DNA from: Isohypsibius dastychi | Taxonomy: Eukaryota; Tardigrada; Eutardigrada; Parachela; Isohypsibiidae | Reading direction: 5' to 3' | Assembly (NCBI GenBank): GCA_034696485.1 | Contig: JAQIWT010000589.1 | Coordinates: forward strand, 1 to 17,469 | DNA length: 17,469 bases | Shown here: positions 8,514 through 16,640 of the stretch, piece by piece | Numbering within the stretch: the first letter of the stretch is position 1 | How the letters are laid out: every line of letters begins with the position of its first letter | The notes under the pieces: generated by a model | The model's input: only the letters and a program-made list of their open reading frames with translations | What the model was told of the DNA's origin: nothing | Databases searched by the model: none | Translations under genes and position numbers: made by a program

Positions 8514-9995
8514 TCAAGATTTCTTTTCTCGATAATTTCGCAAACCTTCGGCCAAATTCTTAGTCCCCGATCTAATAATTTCCAAATGGAGTTGTTTCTT
8601 TTCAGCCGCATCGTTCAAACCGGATGAAATAATTTGGACATTCCACATTGCATCTAAAAATAAAAAAAACGCTCAGCCTGAAGTCAACCGCAGATTACGC
8701 TAAATTTTAACAGATTCCATTAGAAATCGATCATAAACAGCCTAAATCAAAGTCAATTCAAGACTTGACCGGAACCATTTTTTCTCACCCATAAAAACGG
8801 TCTCGTGACTTTTCGCACCGAACTTGAATATCCGAAATCGCGGTGATGTTGGCGACCTGTGCCAGCCTTCTAATGTTCTTCCACATTGAATTGGCCATAC
8901 TTCCGGTTCTCATTGGAACATCGATGGCTTGTCTCGTCGCTTTTTTCAAAGCTGCTTCCTTGATCTGAAATTCTTCGAGACTTCCAGCCGGAAGTCCGTC
9001 AGCTTTCTGCAGATCGAACCGCAGTGTTCTTGAACAGATGAAATGAAGTTAATTAAATGCAGATTTACGATTGTAGCGTTGGGATGCCTGGATGTCCGAA
9101 TCGACCAGCAACATTAATTCATTCATCGCTGAATGAAATTCCGGAATTAGTTCGCGCATTTCGTTTTCAAGTTACTCAAACTTTTTGTTTCCATAAGAGA
9201 GTAGACCAACCATCTGACATGAACCGGCGCCCTATTACCCAGAAGATGCTTTTTTGGGTAAAGGTCAACTTTGTAGAACAAAATGCGCATTAGTGGATCG
9301 CAAAATCAGCTGACTTCCAGTCCTGATTACCCACTGGCGAAGGGGCACTATTCGCTCTTATTTGATTATGAAAGAAGTGCAAAAAATTCTTTCTAATCAA
9401 ACTCACCATACTTCCGACCAAAGCGGCAACTGATCCACCACCAGGAGCCGGCTTCCGGGCAGCCACTTCTCGCACGATCTCGCCCACCGTCAGATTCAGC
9501 AGTGGATTAGATATCATAGCACTCTTGACCGCATACTCAATAATTCGCGTTTTGTAATCAAACAGACCTAGCATATTCAATCCCAGTCGATGCACAACCT
9601 GAAAAACTCAAAGGATAATAAATGGCGAGCCAATTCTACGATCTAAACTTTCACGGGAAGATGGTTTCTTTCTGAAAAATATAAAATTACATTTTGAAAT
9701 CTCATTTTACTTGCGCAAGCTCGGAGCGCCTCCAGATTAAAAATTGAGATTTTTCTCTGATTTGACTTTTGATATTCTAGAACCTCGGCAGTTGTATTTT
9801 CTGCTCTTATTCCAAAACGAACAAATTCTCCTTCCGGATAAAACATTCCACAGCTTGAAGCATCGGTTTCAGTGGCACGGGTCCGACAATCTGCGATCCG
9901 ACGACCGGAAGTAGTAACCTGTTTGCATCCTTCATCACTTCTTTATAAACCTCATGCAGTGTGGTCACATCCAGATCCGGCAAATTCTTCGGAAT
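8514..9995 (-). pseudogene. FTCD: Formiminotransferase-cyclodeaminase (FTCD) pseudogene, 5' truncated
   Basis: Remnant exons on the minus strand: about 9789-9995, 9407-9598, about 9088-9213, 8789-9006 and 8514-8653. The first holds the end of the formiminotransferase domain (LPVVGSQIVGPVPLKPML, RKENLFVLE). The second carries the linker and the cyclodeaminase start (FDYKTRIIEYAV, VREVAARKPAPGGGSVAALV), the glycine-rich folate-site motif. Later exons match the helical core (MVGLLSYG, MRELIPEFHSAMNELMLLVD, SDIQV) and the C-terminus. FTCD links histidine breakdown to the folate pool. Lesions: the N-terminal two-thirds of the transferase domain is absent; TAA at 9807-9809 (after ENLFVLE) and TAA at 9172-9174 (after GNKKFE) replace sense codons; an extra base near 8820-8823 shifts the frame; donors after the first and third remnant exons are poor. 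The final exon is open to its TGA. The enzyme cannot be made from this copy. Confidence 0.88.
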
Positions 9996-10353
9996 CTGAG
10001 CAATTTTTGTTTTCCTGATACCTGGATGCTTTGATCTTACCGACAGGCACAACTATCTTGCCAGAGGACGCAACTATCTCACCGAGAAACAGGAAAAAAT
10101 CTTATTTCGTCAACTCTAGTCTGAAATACTGTACTCAAATCCATAACCACGAGAATCGTTTTCAGAGAATAATGGTCAGAGAATAATTGCTTGAAGCCCA
10201 GATCAGTTCATTGATATTTCATATATCGAGATCATGATAACGAGGAATACAGTACTTGAGTCGGAGTTCAAAATGCGGAAATAAAACAATCTTTTTCCAT
10301 GAGTAAATTATCGATGAAGAGAGCCCTAGATGGCCAAGAAAAACTAAGACGCT
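9996..10353. other. Gap between FTCD pseudogene and BTB copy 3, with element scar
   Basis: No exon of the missing FTCD N-terminal domain is visible. The segment 10041-10086 carries two degenerate copies of the 15-bp motif that builds the long inverted repeats at 10811-11348. The rest (10087-10353) is AT-rich 3' flank of BTB copy 3 with nothing I can assign. Confidence 0.45.
10041..10086. repeat. Degenerate relic related to the 538-bp MITE
   Basis: GGCACAACTATCTTGCC (10046-10062) and GACGCAACTATCTCACCGAG (10067-10086) resemble the CGCAACTATCTTGCCGAG unit of the right arm of the element at 10811-11348, at the same orientation and close spacing. There are no paired inverted repeats here, so it is a scar or a fragment. 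Confidence 0.55.
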
Positions 10354-13189
10354 TCAATCTTCCAGTAGTCGCTTCGCACCTTTACGCGGGAGGAGACGGA
10401 ACGAAGAAGCTGGCAGGCGAACGGTGAGATACTTCGCAGACAGGTTCACGCCGAAAGTGGCTTCGTGGAGTTCTGACCACACATCACTGACATGATCATA
10501 AACCGATGTACCGCGCGATCTCCTGTTCGCCGAGTTGACTAAGCAGACGATCTTCTTTTCCACGTTCAGGACCTTGAAAAGCTTATGAGTGCAGGCGGCT
10601 GAAACAGAATTACTTGGTTTGACATTTGCAGGCAAGTACTTCACTTCCGCTAGCAGACCACGCAAAACAACTGGGCAATCAGTAAAACCAGACTTCAGCT
10701 GGTTGAGCTCCAGCCGCCGTGCTACACGGGGTAAGATTCGCTGCCCGAGTGACATTTGCGCGTGGTCTGCCCGCGGTAGTACAGAACAGTACTACAACAT
10801 ATTGAGCGCCTGTAGCCGGCAAGATAGTTGCGCGCAACTAGCAACTAACTTGACGGGCAACTCGGCAAGATAGTTGCGTCGGCAAGTTAGTTGCGCGCAT
10901 TTCGGCAAGATAGTTGCGTGCTGTGAGATTCACTTCCAATTAGGATCTACAAAGCTTAAACGACTGCAAAATGTAGAATCTGTTTTTTTTCGATTGCTGG
11001 TCTGGTTTATAAAATTAGAGCCACTTTGCTTCGTAAAATTTCGGATTTTTATTTTACACGTCAGAAATTTGAAATTGAGGTTGTTAACACGTTTATTTTC
11101 GGAATAAAAATATCATGGGGTTCTGTTTTGCACTGTTGATTTCACGATTCAGCAAAATGAAATATGATAAGTACTGGGTGTATGCCAGAAACGAAGATGG
11201 TGCAAGATGAGGTTGTGCAAGATGGATCACTTTACCAGTGTGTTCTTTGATTTCTCCGACGGGCGCAACTAACTTGCCGACGCAACTATCTTGCCGAGTT
11301 GCCCGTCAAGTTAGTTGCTAGTTGCGCGCAACTATCTTGCCGGCTACAAGCGCCCAGTAAAAGCTGAATTCTTGTAAGGAATTCAGAACTGGTTATTACT
11401 GGTCAATTGCATAAGGTTTTACTCACCGCTTTTGCGACATTCCGAAGTAGCTGCATTGAAAATCGACAGGCTGGTCTCACTCCCTGGAACAGAAGGTGAT
11501 TATTACCTTGGTAAAGTAACTGGTGAAAATTGCTTCTACCAATTATGTATATCTTTCCATTAGGCCCAACACAACAGCTGTGTGGAAAGACCTCGAAGGG
11601 TGGTGTGATGGGAAAAGCAGCTGACCACGCATAGTCGCTAGGTTCATAGGTACACCAACTGTCCAGAGTAAACACATAGATCTTTTTGTCAAGCCCAATC
11701 AGCGAAAGATGCCGGTGGTGTGCAAGGTAGCATGGTACATCAATTCTCTCTAATCTTCGTGAGGCGGAACAACCGACCTTGTAGAAAAGACGCCCATAAA
11801 ATTCAGACCACGAAACCGTATAGATGGATCCGTCTAGATATGCCGATGCTGACGGAACCAGAACAGACTTCGTAATCAATCTTAGATCAAATGCTGATAC
11901 AAAACTTACATTCGATTTCTCCTATACAGTTGTGTGACAAGCATGGAATCTTTGGAATACATTTATTGAGGAGTGGGTCGACTGCACTCAGGATGTCACC
12001 TCCAGCCAAATAAACGATATTTGCCGGCAAACCACAGCGATATCGCTCCCAATAGTCCTTGGTGCCGAGTTGGCTGTCCAAAGAGATTGACCCCGCGAAC
12101 CGAGCGAACGGGTCTAAACACAGCATCTCTTTATTTTTACGGTGCGATAAGAATGCTATCACCTCGATTGTTCCTGAAATAACAATTCTTCAATTAAGCC
12201 ACTCGTTTGTTTACAACAACAACAAATACATACGTGGTTGAGATTCCGACGATTCGCTGATGGAGCGGACGAACATGCGAACAACGGAAGGTATCGACTG
12301 TTCATCCCGAAACTCATCCAGAAGGTTTTTCGACAGACAACCACCACGAATATACTTGGCCATGGCTACAAAGTCATTCGACCTTTTCAAAGGATCGACG
12401 GCAACCCAGCGGCAAAGTGTTCGGAAAAGTAGATCTTCTTTGACAACGAAGAGAGCGGGGTCAGAGATGATATTCAACCACTACAAAAATCGAACTGGGA
12501 TCAGCAATTTAATAAAAAACGGCTGATAAGTACCTGTGGTCCAGACCAGTCCATCAACTGCTCGGAGAATGTCGCCAGTATATATTCGAATCTGCTTTTG
12601 AGCAGTGTTGAAGCTTCTCCGCTCAGACCAACATAACCGTGGTACTCCTCTGGCGTCAAATAGCACCAAAAAATCACCGAGATGTTGTAGAGTCCCATTT
12701 CCTCTCCAATCAATTCAGAAAATCGATATGACAGGTCTTTCATCTGGAGGAAATACGCAGCACCAACGAGGTCCGAAAGGTTACTGTCACCACCTATCTC
12801 CAACAATCCAGTCGAAGCCAGTTCAATCAAACTGAAAGCGTGAACATGAATGAAATACACAATCGCAACAAAAAGATTAAATATGATTCTCACTTTTTGA
12901 GGACAGAAAGTGAAATATTTTCGAGCTTGATTTCAGGAGTTGCTGCTGCTTTATTGTTATTCCAGCGTTCCACGAAAGATCGAAAGTACGCGCTGTGCTG
13001 GACGAGATCACTTTTGCGACAAATAAGGGCATCTTCCTCTTCTCCTCCACCACGAACAACAATCTGATCATGGAAACTCAGCCTCAAGTGTTTTTGGAGA
13101 CTTTTCAGCCAGTCATCCGCGTCAAGCTCAAACAACTTGACATAGGACTTCCCATCCCGCTCGATGACAAGTCTCGCAGGCCAATCCAT
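10354..13189 (-). CDS. BTB-BACK-kelch protein, copy 3 (7 exons, 571 aa)
   Basis: Exons: 12894-13189, 12534-12831, 12234-12480, 11910-12173, 11540-11848, 11427-11483 and 10354-10598. All are GT-AG, phases match copy 2, and the total is 1716 nt ending in TGA. The leader MDWPARLVIERDGKSYVKLF is followed by BTB (about 43-130; DQIVVRGGG, LICRKSDLV, YFRSFVERWNN), BACK (about 135-280; SDPALFVVKEDLLFRTLCRW, RGGCLSKNLLDEFR) and kelch-type strands (KKIYVFTLDSWCTYEPSDY, CCVGPNGKIYIIG, TSVYDHVSDVW). Exons 1-3 have exactly the lengths of copy 2 (296/298/247 nt); kelch exons 4-6 are shorter (264/309/57 versus 276/327/60) and strongly diverged in sequence. For exon 5 I used the acceptor TCCGTCAG ending at 11849, because the upstream AG at 11881-11882 gives an immediate stop. 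The last intron is 828 nt because a 538-bp element sits in it. It is probably a Cullin-3 adaptor with a different target from copy 2. Confidence 0.9.
10811..11348. mobile_element. 538-bp MITE with 86-bp perfect terminal inverted repeats
   Basis: The arms 10811-10896 and 11263-11348 are exact reverse complements over 86 bp, starting TGTAGCCGGCAAGATAGTTG. Directly outside both ends lies the 6-bp direct repeat AGCGCC (10805-10810 and 11349-11354), a target-site duplication. The left arm and adjoining bases contain the unit GGCAAG(A/T)TAGTTGCG at 10818, 10864, 10881 and 10904, plus an inverted version inside the arm (GCAACTAACTTG). Such reiterated subterminal motifs are typical transposase-binding sites. 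There is no transposase frame. It lies inside the last intron of BTB copy 3. The superfamily is uncertain: a 6-bp duplication is compatible with Dada- or hAT-like classes. The perfect arms suggest recent insertion. Confidence 0.92.
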
Positions 13190-13776
13190 ATCGGAAGAAA
13201 GAAAAAAGATCTGAATGCAGGCAGAAACGAGAATTGTTCGGGAATACCTTGTTGAAGATGTAAATGTAAGATTACCTTCTTTCGAGTTTCCCGTAGGGAA
13301 AAAAACGTTAAGTGATAACCGGATGAAAACAGTTATAAAGTTTTACAAGAACGAGCATTGAGAAAGCCGTCACCAGGACAGTCTTTATTCAGGAGCACTG
13401 GAGTGAACTGCTTCTGCTCTATACAGAAGATCGAAGAGATGTATAAGTGGAATGAACTGACGTGAGACCATGCTCGTCTTTCACCTGTAAGGGAGCATTG
13501 TTTTGGTTTGAAATGCTGTCTGCCCAGTGTCCGAAGAGGAGGGAGAACATTCATTTCTTTATTTTTGGCATTCCTCGAACAATGGGCCTGCAACAGAGAG
13601 AGAGAGAGAGAGAGACAGACGGACAAGAATGGAGGAAAGACCGATTTGATGGCGAATGGCACCAATGTTTCGGTCTCTATCCAATGGCTGATTACACTCT
13701 ATCAGTCTGGCCACTCAAAGTTGAACCGAGAAAGCAGGGCAACCACCACTGCCAGACCAGAGAAGCCACAACCAGA
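13190..13776. other. 5' flank of BTB copy 3 with AG microsatellite
   Basis: The first 80 bp resemble the 5' flank of BTB copy 2 (AAGAT.....ATG.... then a shared CTTGTTGAA box at 13248-13256 and 7760-7768), so a homologous leader or promoter is likely. An (AG)10 tract lies at 13595-13614. Open frames on both strands run through this simple repeat and show no domain, so I do not call a gene. Confidence 0.45.
13595..13614. repeat. (AG)n microsatellite
   Basis: About ten uninterrupted AG units, followed by ACAGACGGAC. Confidence 0.9.
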
Positions 13777-13777
13777 G

Positions 13778-13850
13778 AGTGAGTGAGTGAGGGTTTATTT
13801 CGTTCGGCTCTATCGAGCTGTACAAATGAGCCTGCTACCACCAGGTCACA
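13778..13850 (-). mobile_element. Possible 3' end of a non-LTR retrotransposon
   Basis: Read on the minus strand, the segment ends GTACAGCTCGATAGAGC...CGAAATAAA, a small stem (GCTC...GAGC) and an AATAAA-like signal, and then runs into a tandem (ACTC)3 tail at 13778-13790. A short 3' hairpin followed by a few tetranucleotide units is characteristic of CR1/L2-type LINE 3' ends. No reverse transcriptase frame could be attached to it, so this is a solo 3' end at best. Confidence 0.35.
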
Positions 13851-14480
13851 AATGCCACGAAGATTGTTGAGGGAAAAAAACTCGAAAGAGGTTGAAAAAA
13901 CCCTCTCATTTACTAAGAATATAAATAACCGTAAGGGGCATCAGGCAAGACAATAATAAAACATCAGATTTGGTAGTTAATTTTAGGCGAGAGAGGAGAC
14001 CAGCAACCAGAAATAATCTAATAACGCATTGAAACAAAAGAGAACGAAAGACTGCTTTGCCCAAGCCAATGTGAACGCAGCAATCATACTAACCCAAAAT
14101 TCCATCAACAGACATTAATTTATTAGAGAACATCAAAATCAAAATTAGAACTAAAAAGCGACTGTGAATCTGTGAAAACAAAACATAAGACAAAGGTGGA
14201 TGAAAACGGTTTTGAGATATAAAACTCAATGTGCTCCAGTCTGAGAATGGTATTGCGTGGATCCAGTAAAACCCTGTATGCTGTAAAAATGGACAAAGGC
14301 GACCAGGCAAATTCAGGGAAATCCATAAGAGGGAGAACAGCCGATCAGCTGGGCGATAAGTCAGACAAAGAGAGATTCGAAAAACAAGGCCATAAAAGCA
14401 AATGCATGGAAAGGAGACGAGGAGAAAAGAAACATGGCGGCTGATAATAGATTTGAATATAGAGCAAAGTTTAATTGAAA
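13851..14480. other. Unassigned purine-rich stretch
   Basis: About 630 bp that are purine-rich on the plus strand. The 137-codon minus-strand frame at 14089-14502 is made of Leu, Ile, Phe and Ser codons, as expected from the complement of an A/G-rich strand. No splice-linked exons, transposon ends or RNA genes seen. Confidence 0.4.
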
Positions 14481-14481
14481 T

Positions 14482-14709
14482 TTGTACGAGGGACAAACAC
14501 AAAATATACCCTCAAAAAACTCGCGTTTTTCATACCAAGAGCTTCGCTCTTATTATCAAGTCCGCCCCGAACATCTTAATGTTAATTTTTTTCCGCACGC
14601 AGTTAATTCTCGACAATCATTCCCCTCTTTTCTGAACAATTTTCCTTTACGTACTGAAAAGTTATGGAGGTTCCTAAACAATGGTGGTGACCACATGGGT
14701 GAGTGATGT
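14482..14709 (+). mobile_element. Possible C-terminal scrap of a LINE reverse transcriptase protein
   Basis: The plus-strand frame contains VNFFPHAVNSRQSFPSFLNN, which resembles the FFPR.(I/V)..WN.LP motif near the C-terminus of many non-LTR retrotransposon ORF2 proteins. The Trp-Asn and Leu of the motif are not conserved, and no upstream polymerase motifs are present, so the assignment is tentative. Confidence 0.25.
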
Positions 14710-14825
14710 AACTTCGAAGAATTTGTCAGAAGAATCTGACTGGGAGCAACCAGGAACAAGAAGATGACATTCCGAAATGTGAAAAATTATTGTATGAAAA
14801 AATTGAGAAATAGTAAAACAAACGT

Positions 14826-14908
14826 ACGTAATGCGTGAACGTACGCATTACGTTGAGCACGTAAAGCGTAACCACCACGCACGTAATACGTAGTGGTTAC
14901 GGTGCGTG
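14826..14908. repeat. Cluster of nested inverted repeats rich in ACGTA
   Basis: Pair 1: ACGTAATGCGT (14826-14836) and ACGCATTACGT (14843-14853), perfect 11-bp arms with a 6-nt spacer. Pair 2: CGTAACCAC (14867-14875) and GTGGTTACG (14893-14901), perfect 9-bp arms. A shorter CACGCAC/GTGCGTG pair (14876-14882 and 14902-14908) overlaps pair 2. The segment is unusually CpG-rich compared with its surroundings. Probably the end of a foldback-type element; no open frame. Confidence 0.7.
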
Positions 14909-15202
14909 TACTGAGGTTTGAGGTTTGAAAACCAGGCGAAGTCGGTTTTTGCACTGGGGAGGCGTGGCTAGAGACACAGGCCAGGCAGGGAGGCGGAGGC
15001 AACCGACCAATGGCGTGGACTTATTTCAAAACCTAGAGTGTAGCCAAATATAGGGGGATGGTATGGTGGATTAAGTGTTAGTCCACCCACTTGGGTGGGC
15101 GGACAAAAAATAGACCAATTTCAGAAATTCCTAGATCGAAAAATTGTGGAAAGTAAAAGACCCACTGTGTGCTGAATTCTTCTCGAAAAGATGAGTCTGT
15201 CC
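14909..15202. other. Unassigned GC-richer segment with small hairpin
   Basis: Contains a G-rich tract (14956-15000) and a hairpin GTCCACCCAC-TTG-GGTGGGCGGAC (15082-15105, one mismatch). It does not contain the C-terminal exon expected for the channel gene that follows, so that gene seems 3' truncated here. Confidence 0.4.
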
Positions 15203-16640
15203 TCATGAAAACGTTTGCTTGACGCACTTTAAATAATGACTTGATTGCAATTGCACTATTCTCGCATCCGTGCCATCGGATGTGTACTGCGCTATGAGAG
15301 CGCTGGAGCGGTCATTGGCGGAGAAGAACTTTTCGACGGTATCTGTTCCCAATGCAGAAATGTCTAAACGGTTGACAAAGGTTTGTGCCTTGGGATCTCG
15401 ACTTGCCTGCAATATTATTCCCACCATTTACGAAATCTGGGTTGAATACTAGAACCAAGGTTTCATTGACCAAAGTTCAATTGGCATGCCTTCCCTCCTT
15501 CTCAGCTAATGTTTGAACATTTATGTCAGATATAGGTACAACAGGAAATGTTTTCGAACATAAAAATTGAAATTGAGTTCCAAGTTCCAACAAAACACAA
15601 GGAAAAATTATTAATTTGTTGTTACATTTAGAAATCAGTCAAAGTCGGGAGAAGCGGGGTGCTGGGATCCTAGATGATATTAATCCAATTTTTACTCTTG
15701 ATCTTCACTTACACTGAGCATTTTTCTGTAATAAGGTATTCCAAGTACGGTGAAATTGGTTCTAGTAAATGATTCGTATGACTCGAATGGTAAGGCTTTG
15801 GGTTCTTCTATCAGCATCTTGGACGAGATCAGTGCGTTGAACGCTCCAAACACTAAAGTGCTCCAAATGAACCAAACACCGAAAATGACAGCCAAAGACG
15901 AACTTGTGCTCTTTGTCAAAGTCACTGTATCTGAAAGCAGATGGTTTCCAAAGAGTACAGCTGTCAGGTCCCAGATTCATCCGCTAAACAAACCTTGGCT
16001 AAACGATGTGGCAAACAAACGGAACACCGTATCCAACCAGTTAGCGAATATTAATCCGTTTCGATTAAATAACATCAAATAAACAGCGGTGAAAATGATT
16101 TGAATGACGAGCGTACTCGGCATGAGCACCCAAGCTCCTGTTATGGCAATGTCCGATAAAAGCGACATAGTCCGGTCTTGACGTCCTTCGTTCTGGTGGA
16201 CCGCAATGGCGAAATTTGAGTCAAAGTAGAGTATACCATGTGAGCTAATTTGACACGTTCAACCAGCATTCCAATGTCACTGACACCAATCGCGGCTGAA
16301 GTGTTAAAGGTCACTTGGAACATTTCTTCGGCAAGCGTCATTGTTTGATCAAGTACCGCAGTGCTGCAACTGTAGACAGAGATACAGAGTTGGAAATGGA
16401 AGAATTCAAATCAATGTAATGTTTTTCTCACTTGGAATGTGCACGGTGGCAAATGCGTTCCAGAACCTGAGTATGGTATGTCTCGTTCTCCACATCCTGA
16501 TACTCAACATGGTCATGAAAGCAGCAAATAAGGTTGCCGAACTAATGGAACGAAACTGACCTTGTCGAATGCGAACAAGACGCCTTTCATATTGGATCTG
16601 GTCAAGACGATGTGGTTTTTGATACCAGACGATTTAAAAG
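15203..16640 (-). pseudogene. Probable ionotropic-receptor-type ligand-gated channel, broken
   Basis: Phase-compatible exons on the minus strand: about 16561-16640, 16432-16496, 15994-16369, 15713-15930 and 15203-15406. The order of parts fits the iGluR/IR channel fold: end of ligand-binding lobe 1 with SDIGMLVERVKLAH (compare aDi.v....eR....), membrane segment M1 (LMPSTLVIQIIFTAVYLMLF), a pore-loop-like stretch (WLDTVFRLFATSFSQ), M3 (LAVIFGVWFIWSTLVFGAFN), then lobe 2 (KALPFESYESFTRTNFTVLG; ASRDPKAQTFVNRLD). IRs are protostome chemosensory or housekeeping cation channels in dendritic membranes. Exon 15994-16369 cannot be read in one frame: the frame changes near 16215-16245 with no intron signals. 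A second shift is suspected near 16637 at a TTTT run. The reading ends at TGA 15203-15205 before the expected end of lobe 2 and M4. It is either a pseudogene or contains assembly indels. The family call rests on motif order only. Confidence 0.5.

Noticed and set aside
8514-9995. Nuclear code reassignment (TAA read as Gln), since Gln would fit both TAA positions in FTCD
   Set aside because: The two intact BTB genes encode Gln only with CAA/CAG and contain no in-frame TAA or TAG over about 1,140 codons. The FTCD copy also has a frameshift and a missing 5' half, which a code change cannot explain.
10818-10918. Short regularly repeated 15-mers as a CRISPR-like array
   Set aside because: Units occur in both orientations within inverted arms, spacing is irregular and there is no spacer pattern. 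The context is a eukaryotic intron.
13462-13786. Plus-strand ORFs of 106 and 92 codons
   Set aside because: They read through the AG microsatellite, giving Arg-Glu repeats, and have no domain or splice context.
14089-14502. 137-codon hydrophobic minus-strand ORF as a membrane protein
   Set aside because: Composition is explained by the complement of a purine-rich strand. There is no charge pattern or loop structure, and no paralogue.
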